Source: Phycisphaerales bacterium
GTDB lineage: Bacteria; Planctomycetota; Phycisphaerae; Phycisphaerales; SM1A02
DNA: 64,000 bases
Direction: 5' to 3'
Assembly: GCA_029268515.1 (NCBI GenBank)
Contig: JAQWNP010000010.1
Coordinates: 344,330 to 408,329, forward strand
The translations under genes and the position numbers were made by a program. This document shows positions 55,263-63,466 of this stretch, piece after piece; within the stretch, counting starts at the first letter, position 1; the number at the start of each line of letters is the position of its first letter. Below the pieces are notes generated by a model. That model saw only the letters and a list, made by a program, of their open reading frames with translations, was not told the origin of the DNA and did not search any database.

Positions 55263-55812
55263 GTCTCAACTTATGCCAATATCATAAATGAAGTTGATTA
55301 ATTGCGGTTCAATGGCCCTGGCGTATCATATCCAAACTCGATACCAGTCCGTATTATTTACTGATTGATGAGTTTGAGGCGGGGATTTTTGTTTCCACAT
55401 GGCACAGTAGATTGCCGTGAGGGTGATAAAAATCATGTTCGTAAAAAAGAACATCAAAAATCCACAGTCAGACACTATTACTTTGATGTGCATCACTGTT
55501 ATCCTATGACACAGTGAAGAAAGATCTGAAGGGGCGGAGGCTCCAGTCCCGAGAGAGGAAGAGTGCAGCCGCCGGCTAAAAAGCCGGCGGCTGTGTTTTT
55601 GTCAGGTATCTGATTCGAATCAGAGCATTCATTTCATACGCCTGTAGAAATAAGTAAACGTTTGTGTACTTTTTCTTCCTAATAAAAATTGTAAACAGAA
55701 TCTCAATGGAACCAGCCACGCGAGGTGGGCGTAGGGGCCTGTATAGAATGTGCGGCTACTTGGTTAGGTTGAGCACAAAAGAGTTTGGGGGCTAACTCGG
55801 AGATATCACCAT
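55263..55812. other. Intergenic region with candidate small RNA or short ORF
   Basis: About 550 bases without a normal gene. It holds an inverted repeat ATGTTC-N8-GAACAT (55435-55454), a 24-codon open frame (55435-55509, starts MFVKKNIKNP), and about 50 bases later a very strong terminator. The layout fits a short transcript ending at 55600: a small RNA, a leader peptide or the remains of a gene. No known RNA family was recognised. Confidence 0.4.
55566..55600 (+). terminator. Very strong Rho-independent terminator
   Basis: Perfect 12-base stem CAGCCGCCGGCT/AGCCGGCGGCTG around AAAA, then TGTTTTT. No annotated gene ends just upstream on the + strand; the stem also reads on the minus strand but the T tract favours +. 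Confidence 0.88.
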
Positions 55813-58728
55813 ATGCAATGGTCTTATTCAGTGTCCATGCGTTGTTCGGCAATGATGGCATCAGCAGCATTACTTTGCTTTACATATAGCGGGCTCACTC
55901 AAGAAGTGGTGGAAGTGGGTAAGGGCTCTTACTACGCAACCATTCCTGATGGATATGAGCGGCCAAGCAATAACAACGGGCAGGTTGTTACGCCACGCGT
56001 CAGCGATACATTCCAGGGTGCAATTCCTACGAATGAGTGGTGGAGTTCACTGATCTGGGAAAGGTATGCGGGAAATTCGACCGGGCAAAACATGTATCCA
56101 CTGCCTTTGGCACTGAAAGCTCAGCAAGGAGGGCTTAGCCTAGCGCATTTAAAGGGTTTTAGTATTAGTGACGTGGCCTATTTTCAGCCTTTCAATGCGG
56201 CAGTCACTGTTGGTGTAGAAGGCCTGCTGGCATCAGAAGTAGAAGTCGCCCATGCAGGGGATTGGTCAGTCACGGCGTCGTGGTCTGATGATGAACATTC
56301 AATGCAGGCGACTTTTGGGCATGGTCTCCCATACGTTTACTTTGATATTGCCGGTGGTGACATCATTGTTGAGATCGATGAGGTGCAGGGAACCCTAATA
56401 ATTGATCAGAGTACGGTGGTGTTCGATGTGGCTGGTGCTCGTTATGCATTATTTGCTCCAACGGGATCCCAGTGGACACAAGATGGGCCATCAGTTCTGC
56501 GTTCAGCACTCGATGGTCGAGGTTATCTCAGTATTGCAGCACTTCCTGATGCTTCAAGTAAGACACTCTCACTCTTTAAGGAGCATGCTCATGTCGTGGT
56601 CCAAGACACACAAGCATCTTGGACTTATGACGAACAGGCAGGCGTAGTCAATGCGCACTTTGAATTGGAAGTGAATGTCAAAGAAGGAAAGCAAACGGAA
56701 CCTTTGGCAGCACTATTCCGACATCAATGGTTGCATACCGCGCATCCCATGCTCGGTATAAGCTATGCCTCACCTCGCGGCCTTATGAAGTTAGTTAAAG
56801 CAAAAACGTTTGATGTCGCTTTGCCATATGCAGGACTGATGCCTTGGATTCCTGAAACAGGAGCAGTCGATGATTCGCGCCTCACTCAATTCTTGCAAGA
56901 GGCATTTGCTGAGCCAGAGTTATTTTCAGCGCCCGATACATACTGGTTAGGCAAGGCACTGGGGCGAGCGGCCCAGCTTCTGCCTTTGGCCGAGCAGGTG
57001 GGGATGAACGTTGAAAAAGAGCAGCTTATAGAACAGATGAAGACAGAGTTAGAAGATTGGCTCACTGCTGGCTCCGCATCAGGTGATGTAGAGAACGGCG
57101 AGCTTTCTGCGTACAGCAAAATCGAAGCTGAAAATTATGATCAAGCAAATGGTGTCGCAGTCTGTACTGATCAAAACGAAATACAAGCGGTATGCAGTTT
57201 TGGCGATGGTGACTGGATTCAAATAAGTGACGTTGATTTCGGTGTCACTGATCCTCCTGGAGCAGTACTGCGGGTTGCTTCTGGTGTTGGTGTCGGTGGC
57301 AGTGCATTGGTGGAGTTACGGCTGGATTCATTTGACGGACCACTTGTTGGAAATGGAGCAATTGCCAATACAGGTGGTTGGGATGTATGGACTGACTTTA
57401 GTATTGCTGTGAGAAGTGAGGTGCTAGAGCAGTTAGACGGTATTCATGATCTATACGTTGTTTGTGATACAGGGTATCCAGGTGATGTATGGAATCTTGA
57501 TTGGCTTCAGTTTGATGGGGGCAATGGTGGATCATCAGGTGGGACAGATGAAACATTCTTCGCTCGTGACGATACATGGAGCACATTGATCGGCTATCCA
57601 TCTTCATATGGCTCCGCGGGTGAGCTTAATGATCATCATTTTCACTACGGCTACTTTATTACTGCAGCTGCTTTCGTTGCAATTCATGATCCGGAGTGGG
57701 CCGCATCAAATCAGTGGGGAGGCATGATTGATTTACTTATCAAAGATGCAGCCAACTGGGAGCGAGACGATGATCGCTACCCATACCTTCGTAACTTTGA
57801 TCCATACGCTGGCTACTCATTAGCATCTGGGCACCAAGGTTTTGCATCAGGAAACAATCAAGAGTCATCTTCAGAGGCGATCAATTTTGCATATGGCGTG
57901 ATGCTTTGGGGGCAGGCGACGGGACGGGCTGAGATTCGAGATCTTGGTATTTATCTCTATGCAAGTGAAGCCGCTGCAATTGCTCAATACTGGTTTGATG
58001 TAGATAACGTGGTATTTCCTACTGCATTCCCTCATCCCATGATCTCGATTGTTTGGAATAACGGCGGCGACTATGCCACCTGGTGGACAGGTAATGTTGA
58101 GGAAATACATGGCATCAACATCTTGCCAGTAACAACCGCAACGCTACATTTGGGGCATTGGCCGCAGATGATTCAAGACAACTGGAACTACTTGCTGAGT
58201 CGAAATCCAGGCCAGCCAACTGTGTGGCAAGACATCTTGTGGAGTTTTCTGGCCATGAGCAGTGGTCAGGAAGCACTTGAGGCCTTTGATTTGAATCAAA
58301 GCTATGCGCCAGAGCCTGGTGATTCTCGAGCACACACCTATCAGTGGTTGGCAAGCATGAACCACCTCGGGCAGGTTGTTTCTGACGTCACTGCTGACAT
58401 TGCTAGCTATGCCGTGTTTGAGAATGGTGGACAGCGAACATACATGGCATGGAATCCAACAAGTGAGGAAAGGCAGGTTGTGTTCTCGGATGGATTTACG
58501 GCTTGTATTGCTGCGCAGACTATTCAAACATTGAATGATCAAGAAGTGGTTTGTCAGTGTCAGGGTGATCTTAATGGCGACAGTCAGGTCAACATCAGTG
58601 ATTTTACAATATTCCTTATTGCGTTCGGGCAAACAGGGGAGAACCAAGCGGACTTCAATGGCGATCTCATTGTCGATATCAACGACTTTTCCATATTTCT
58701 CATTGGCTTCGGGTCAGTCTGCCAGTGA
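55813..58728 (+). CDS. GH81 endo-beta-1,3-glucanase with inserted CBM6-like domain and dockerin
   Basis: 971 aa exported enzyme that should cut laminarin-type beta-1,3-glucan. Signal peptide ends near GLTQ-EVV. The GH81 N-terminal beta-sandwich begins at VTPRVSDTFQGAIPTNEWWS; the helical catalytic part has NDHHFHYGYF (D607) and NNQESSSEAINFAYG (E684, E688), the family's acid and base region. Between the halves, residues about 432-568 are a CBM6-like module (KIEAENYDQANGV ... NLDWLQFDGG) with a Gly/Ser linker, inserted where plain GH81 proteins run straight on. The C-terminal dockerin is CQGDLNGD...IGFGSVC. GGAG lies 11 bases before the ATG. Laminarin use fits a marine heterotroph. Confidence 0.9.
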   Translation: MQWSYSVSMRCSAMMASAALLCFTYSGLTQEVVEVGKGSYYATIPDGYERPSNNNGQVVTPRVSDTFQGAIPTNEWWSSLIWERYAGNSTGQNMYPLPLALKAQQGGLSLAHLKGFSISDVAYFQPFNAAVTVGVEGLLASEVEVAHAGDWSVTASWSDDEHSMQATFGHGLPYVYFDIAGGDIIVEIDEVQGTLIIDQSTVVFDVAGARYALFAPTGSQWTQDGPSVLRSALDGRGYLSIAALPDASSKTLSLFKEHAHVVVQDTQASWTYDEQAGVVNAHFELEVNVKEGKQTEPLAALFRHQWLHTAHPMLGISYASPRGLMKLVKAKTFDVALPYAGLMPWIPETGAVDDSRLTQFLQEAFAEPELFSAPDTYWLGKALGRAAQLLPLAEQVGMNVEKEQLIEQMKTELEDWLTAGSASGDVENGELSAYSKIEAENYDQANGVAVCTDQNEIQAVCSFGDGDWIQISDVDFGVTDPPGAVLRVASGVGVGGSALVELRLDSFDGPLVGNGAIANTGGWDVWTDFSIAVRSEVLEQLDGIHDLYVVCDTGYPGDVWNLDWLQFDGGNGGSSGGTDETFFARDDTWSTLIGYPSSYGSAGELNDHHFHYGYFITAAAFVAIHDPEWAASNQWGGMIDLLIKDAANWERDDDRYPYLRNFDPYAGYSLASGHQGFASGNNQESSSEAINFAYGVMLWGQATGRAEIRDLGIYLYASEAAAIAQYWFDVDNVVFPTAFPHPMISIVWNNGGDYATWWTGNVEEIHGINILPVTTATLHLGHWPQMIQDNWNYLLSRNPGQPTVWQDILWSFLAMSSGQEALEAFDLNQSYAPEPGDSRAHTYQWLASMNHLGQVVSDVTADIASYAVFENGGQRTYMAWNPTSEERQVVFSDGFTACIAAQTIQTLNDQEVVCQCQGDLNGDSQVNISDFTIFLIAFGQTGENQADFNGDLIVDINDFSIFLIGFGSVCQ

Positions 58729-59053
58729 TTGGTTATTGGTACTTGAGTGGGCAACTAAATAGGAAACGCTATTCATATTTGAAAGTGGATTTGTGAGGAT
58801 GACATCGTGAAGAAAGACACAAGGAAGTGCGGTCGAAAGAGCCAATAACGTAGGCGCGCCTAAATAAGTCGATTTTTTTGAGCGCGCTGAATTGTGAGAC
58901 ACAGCTGAATGAAATCTTTTTGTATTTTGAGGGTTGACTGTTGTCTACAAATCGTAAAATTTGTTGTGAAAGAGGCGTTGCCTTTTTTTTAAAATCGTGC
59001 GAGGAGAACGCACATATGTTCCGAATGAGTTCAAGAAGAAGGACTGATCGAGT
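58729..59053. other. Intergenic leader of the di-heme oxidoreductase gene
   Basis: About 325 bases. Holds a small AGGC-GTT-GCCT hairpin with eight T (about 58972-58990), then GTGCG-AGGAGAA-CGCAC (58997-59013), which puts an AGGAG ribosome site in a hairpin loop, followed by an ATG at 59016 opening a 34-codon frame that overlaps the start of the next gene. A weak TTGACT...TAAAAT pair lies at about 58935. These suggest a regulated leader but none is proven. Confidence 0.4.
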
Positions 59054-61828
59054 ATGTATGGAATTCGCGTTTTCTCATCACTGTATTGCTGCGCAGCGAT
59101 TGCTGTCGCGGCAAGTCTGACGCAATCAACAGAAGCTGCTACGCCTGCCTACTATGGGACAGCCTGCCCCAATGGCAATGGCCTTCGCTATGAGGTGCAT
59201 ACTGATCCAGATGTGATCCTATGTCTCATTTTCTTGGGTGCCCCTGGAGCCGGCGGCTATGCCATGACTCAAAATGAGCCGGGTTTGTGGTCAATAGATG
59301 TGCCGCAAGCAAATCCAGGTGATCAAATCGCTTTTTCTCTTTTACTTCAGAATCCTCTGCAGTACGTTTATCCTGACCATCAATTTGTGTTAACAGACGA
59401 GTGCTATAGCTTTGATTGGACCGACGTGACGCCTCCACCGGCACGAGGGTTCCGTCAATCAATAAAAGAGCTCAATGGAACTTATCTGTGGGCGTTTGAG
59501 GCAGGTGGTGAGTCTGGCAATATTCCTGCAACAAATCACGTTGAAGTTGGTTACAGACTTAATAACGGCCCGTTGTTAACAGCCATACTTGGTGAAGATG
59601 AGCCTGGCCGATGGACAGGAATTGTTCCTGGTGCTTCAGCAGGCGATCAAATTGAGTATTACTACAAACAGATGATCGGTGTGCAGCCAATGGATACGAC
59701 ACGTTTCACTCGAACACTCGGTGAAGCAGAGGAAGCTATTCCAGACTATCCCATCACAACTGTTACAACAGGTCGTTTTCGTGATCGCCATCCCAATGAA
59801 TGGCGTTTTGATAATTACGTTGACCTTTATAGTGTTGCTCGCACTTATGAAGTAAAGGTCATTGACTATGGCAACAAAATAGATGTCATCACAACAGTTG
59901 ATGCAGAGGTAGGCGTGGGAGGTGTAGACTTCAAATACTTCGTTCAAAGTGGTCCATATGATGAAATGTGTGATAGGCCGCTTACGAACATCAACCTCAA
60001 CATGGATCGCAATGGTCACATTTTTACGAAGACAGTTGAGGATCTCACGCCAGGTGCGATTATCGAATGGGACTACACATTTCTGGGTCTGCCGGCTGAA
60101 AGTCCTGTTGGTCAGTATTACAGCGAGTTCTTTTACTATCACGTCGGGCAAGGACGGTTTGGGAAATACAGTAATCCACGAGCCTATGCGGCGGGCGACG
60201 CATCAATTCCAGAGGTTGTCACGCCTCGATTTGGTTTTGCCCAACATGCCCAACGCCTAAAAATCGAGGAATTGAATGCGTTTATGGCAGGTAAGGTTCG
60301 TTTTGAAACGGATCATATGAATGGCGACTTAATTAATCTGCCTACGTACTTTGATTGTTGTTCAGGCCCGATTGGTTTTGTGATGAATCAAAGTCCTGTA
60401 TTTCAAACTGGTCAAATTGGTCCTAAATTTAATAGTGCTTCTTGTATCTCATGTCACATGCTTGATGGCAAAGGGGCAACACCGAATCAAGGTATGGATT
60501 TGCAAGCGCTTGTGATGCAGCTCTCTATACCTGGCGCCGATGAAAATGGTGGGCCAGTTGCTCATCCATATTATGGCCATCAATTCAACACACAGTCTGT
60601 AGAAGGTTCTCAAGCAGAAGGAAATCTAAGGGTTGACTACACCGAACAGTCAGGGGCATTTGCCGATGGTGAAGCGTATTCATTGCGAGTACCAAGCTAT
60701 CGATTCAGTGAAATGGCTTTTGGTGCTCTTGGTAAGAATGTGCCCGATGTTGATGGGACACCTGGATACCGCGGTATGGCAGAGGCCTCACCACGGATGC
60801 CGCCCATGCTTGCTGGTCTCGGCTTGTTGGAATCTGTAAGTGAGGAAGACATTCTTAGTCGTGTTGACGAAACTGATCACGATGGCGATGGAATTTCAGG
60901 CCGACCGAATTGGGTCTACGATCATATGAGTGATTCAATGAAACTCGGTCGTTTTGGCTGGAAAGCCAGTCAACCAAATCTTCTCCAGCAAACCGCTGCA
61001 GCTTTTCATCATGATATTGGCCTGACTTCACCTATTTTTCCAACAGCAGATTGCGGTGATGATGATGAGCAGTGCAATGATATCGAAGGCAGTGGTGTGG
61101 AAATTAGTCAAAGTGACCTCAGTCTTGTCGAAGCGTATATTCGCGGTCTGACACTTCCACCGCGGCGGAACTTTGAGGATCCAGATGCAATTGCTGGTAT
61201 GCATTTGTTCAAGCGAGCAAACTGTCACACGTGTCACACACCAAGTCTTCAAACTTCGCAGAACTATCCTATTGTCGGATTCCGTGGCCAGCGAATAGAA
61301 GCATTTACGGACATGTTATTGCATGATATGGGACCGGGACTTGCAGATAATCGACCGCACTTTGATGCATCTGGCAGTGAATGGCGTACACCACCCTTAT
61401 GGGCACTGGGATATGTAAAGCATGTACTGGGTGTACCTGAGACCTGCACAGATCCTTTTTCAGGTGGTGCTCAACCAAATTTCTTGCATGATGGTCGAGC
61501 GCGGTCTGTTTCAGAGGCGATTCTTTGGCACGGTGGCGAAGGTCAGAGTTCCAGAGATTCTTTCATCGCAATGACAAGCACAGAACGTTCTCAGTTACTG
61601 GCCTATCTTGAATATCCCTTTGCTGATCCAATCTTTGATAATAAAGAGACCCTTTGCCCATCAGACTTCGATGGCAGCGGCGTGGTTGATATTGGCGATT
61701 TTTCAATTCTGTTGCTGGAGTTTGGGACGGTTGGTTCATCACCAGCCGATCTTAATGGTGACAGTATTGTTGACATTACTGACTTCGGGGCATTTCTTGT
61801 GGCTTTTGGCACAACCTGTTCTGAATGA
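59054..61828 (+). CDS. Secreted di-heme oxidoreductase (DHOR/DUF1111-like) with dockerin tail
   Basis: 924 aa. Signal peptide cut near QSTEA-ATP. Residues 30-390 are two to three beta-sandwich, FN3-like regions with GDQIAFS/GDQIEYYYKQM repeats. Residues about 400-870 are the DHOR-type cytochrome domain: heme 1 C464-I-S-C-H468 and heme 2 C724-H-T-C-H728, plus RVPSYRFSEMAFGAL and YPIVGFRGQRIEAFTDMLLHDMG blocks typical of that family (the latter shortened: FTDMLLHDMGPGLAD). The C-terminal dockerin is CPSDFDGSG...VAFGTTC. Periplasmic or extracellular electron-transfer enzyme, thiol- or peroxide-linked by family. Start ATG 59054 with AGAAGGA about 12 bases upstream. Confidence 0.85.
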   Translation: MYGIRVFSSLYCCAAIAVAASLTQSTEAATPAYYGTACPNGNGLRYEVHTDPDVILCLIFLGAPGAGGYAMTQNEPGLWSIDVPQANPGDQIAFSLLLQNPLQYVYPDHQFVLTDECYSFDWTDVTPPPARGFRQSIKELNGTYLWAFEAGGESGNIPATNHVEVGYRLNNGPLLTAILGEDEPGRWTGIVPGASAGDQIEYYYKQMIGVQPMDTTRFTRTLGEAEEAIPDYPITTVTTGRFRDRHPNEWRFDNYVDLYSVARTYEVKVIDYGNKIDVITTVDAEVGVGGVDFKYFVQSGPYDEMCDRPLTNINLNMDRNGHIFTKTVEDLTPGAIIEWDYTFLGLPAESPVGQYYSEFFYYHVGQGRFGKYSNPRAYAAGDASIPEVVTPRFGFAQHAQRLKIEELNAFMAGKVRFETDHMNGDLINLPTYFDCCSGPIGFVMNQSPVFQTGQIGPKFNSASCISCHMLDGKGATPNQGMDLQALVMQLSIPGADENGGPVAHPYYGHQFNTQSVEGSQAEGNLRVDYTEQSGAFADGEAYSLRVPSYRFSEMAFGALGKNVPDVDGTPGYRGMAEASPRMPPMLAGLGLLESVSEEDILSRVDETDHDGDGISGRPNWVYDHMSDSMKLGRFGWKASQPNLLQQTAAAFHHDIGLTSPIFPTADCGDDDEQCNDIEGSGVEISQSDLSLVEAYIRGLTLPPRRNFEDPDAIAGMHLFKRANCHTCHTPSLQTSQNYPIVGFRGQRIEAFTDMLLHDMGPGLADNRPHFDASGSEWRTPPLWALGYVKHVLGVPETCTDPFSGGAQPNFLHDGRARSVSEAILWHGGEGQSSRDSFIAMTSTERSQLLAYLEYPFADPIFDNKETLCPSDFDGSGVVDIGDFSILLLEFGTVGSSPADLNGDSIVDITDFGAFLVAFGTTCSE

Positions 61829-61866
61829 AACGGGCCTCACCAGGTTATGACTCTTGCTCTGTTGTG

Positions 61867-63126
61867 TTATTGGCCGGCAGCGATTGTATTGGGCTGCAGA
61901 TCGAGTAGAGGAAGAATGGCGTGGGTTGAGAGATTGATGCTCAGCGGCAGTTGCTGTTGTTTAAAAAGATCAACCTGAGCTTCAAATGCTGCTTTCCTTT
62001 GTAAGCCAGATGGAAGTGAAATACATGGCTTGCTGAGCAGTACGATCCGCCGACCGTCTACGATCGAACGCGAGAGCTCTTCACGGAATTCAGCAATCCA
62101 TGGAATCGCGTTCTGGCCTGATAATTTCCCGCTGTCATCAAGTGGGCCGGTCACCCAGAGCCAGACGGTTGTGGACAAATCTTCGCCTATTGGTATGAGC
62201 GATTCGAGAAGATCAATTGCTCGTAAGCGTTCACTGGGTAACGACAAATCGTAACGCTCAATAGCAAGATCACCATCTCTGAGGCGACGTCTGTAGATAA
62301 TCTGCGTGGCTTTATTCGCAATTTTGGGGTCAATCCATCTGCCGGGTGGCAAGAGGCCCTTGCCCTCAGATTGTTCCTTAAGACTCGGATTCTCCACAAA
62401 GATCGGGATGATGTGTTTTCGGCGAACTTCTCGGCCAAAGTACTTGCAGTCTGAGAGACTAATTCTCTCGGCACCGATACGCATGATGACTTCCGGGCCA
62501 AGGTGCGAAGCATCGATCAGTGTCTGTGTATCTTTGGCCAACGATCTCAACGCTATTCGAGCATTCGTGATCTGGCGCGCAAGAGCCGGGGTGGCATGAC
62601 GTAAGGATGAAGTGGCCAGCCCAAAGAGCGTATCACTACGGGGGAAGCTGCCAAAGAGAGCATCAGCTGATGGAAGTTGGGTCCAACCATGGTCATTTTC
62701 TATTTCAAAGACGATCATCGGGTGGAGAGAATCGCCCTCCTGAATGATGGTTGCAGCTGCAGTTATCCAACTGGGGGGCAACATCAGGGCGTGGGACTCA
62801 TGCCGGTAGGGGTGATCTTGCTGTGAGAAGAGAGAGTCTCGAAGGACAAATATGCCTCGACATGAAGCGGCGACATGGCGCCATCGGAGAGATACAGTTT
62901 CGCCAGTATCAGAAAAGTCGCCTGACGATGTACGATCACCGCGCATGACAATATTGTTTCCTTCATAGAAGAGATTCTCAAAGAGCTGGTTCACGGGCAG
63001 TTGTATACGAGGTACCACGTGGTAGTAGCGAGGTGGGGCCTCAAGTCGGCTATTCACTTCAAAATGAGAGCCAGAGCCAGAACATACGATGGTGATTGTC
63101 AGCAGAATCTCATAAGCAATTGTCAT
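61867..63126 (-). CDS. Exported protein of unknown function
   Basis: 419 aa with a hydrophobic N-terminal signal (MTIAYEILLTITIVCSGSGS). The rest is soluble, with mixed alpha/beta character and no motif I recognise. Shared-looking blocks include YYHVVPRIQLPVNQL and TVWLWVTGPLDDSG. It has no dockerin, zinc ribbon or sorting tail. It converges on the di-heme gene with about 38 bases between and is divergent from the H-NOX gene. Hypothetical, but frame length and a credible signal make it a real gene. Confidence 0.65.
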   Translation of the reverse strand: MTIAYEILLTITIVCSGSGSHFEVNSRLEAPPRYYHVVPRIQLPVNQLFENLFYEGNNIVMRGDRTSSGDFSDTGETVSLRWRHVAASCRGIFVLRDSLFSQQDHPYRHESHALMLPPSWITAAATIIQEGDSLHPMIVFEIENDHGWTQLPSADALFGSFPRSDTLFGLATSSLRHATPALARQITNARIALRSLAKDTQTLIDASHLGPEVIMRIGAERISLSDCKYFGREVRRKHIIPIFVENPSLKEQSEGKGLLPPGRWIDPKIANKATQIIYRRRLRDGDLAIERYDLSLPSERLRAIDLLESLIPIGEDLSTTVWLWVTGPLDDSGKLSGQNAIPWIAEFREELSRSIVDGRRIVLLSKPCISLPSGLQRKAAFEAQVDLFKQQQLPLSINLSTHAILPLLDLQPNTIAAGQ

Positions 63127-63466
63127 GTATGCAGCTCATCGGCCAGATTGACCAGCACGCATCTAAATCAAATCAGATCAAAGAGAACTATATTCAGCGC
63201 GTGACTTAGTCATTCTCGATTTTTGAATTGGTTTATCTCCGCTTACTGCCTTGGTTGAGAAGTTGATTGGACTTCATATCTATCGGTGAGCTCTCGTCTT
63301 CATTTCTGGTAGATACCCACTGGAGAGCAGGCAGGGGCTGTCTGAGTATCAAAGAACCATAAAATGTACTGATCAGCTTGGTATGGTTCCCACCAGTGAG
63401 CTATATTGCAGGAGATGGCTGTAGTTTCGTTTGTTCCTTTGTGGTTGCCTTATAAGAGATAATCAG
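63127..63466. other. Intergenic upstream of the H-NOX gene
   Basis: About 340 bases between divergent genes. No believable ORF, hairpin terminator or known regulatory motif seen; the ribosome site before the ATG at 63467 is weak (AAGAGATAA). Confidence 0.35.

Noticed and set aside
55500-55600. Region considered as SRP RNA or a riboswitch
   Set aside because: GGAAG-like runs are present but the conserved 4.5S core and known aptamer motifs are not.
3608-61828. Cellulosome interpretation of the dockerins
   Set aside because: No cohesin or scaffoldin is seen, and the tagged proteins are mostly proteases and propellers, not a cellulase set.
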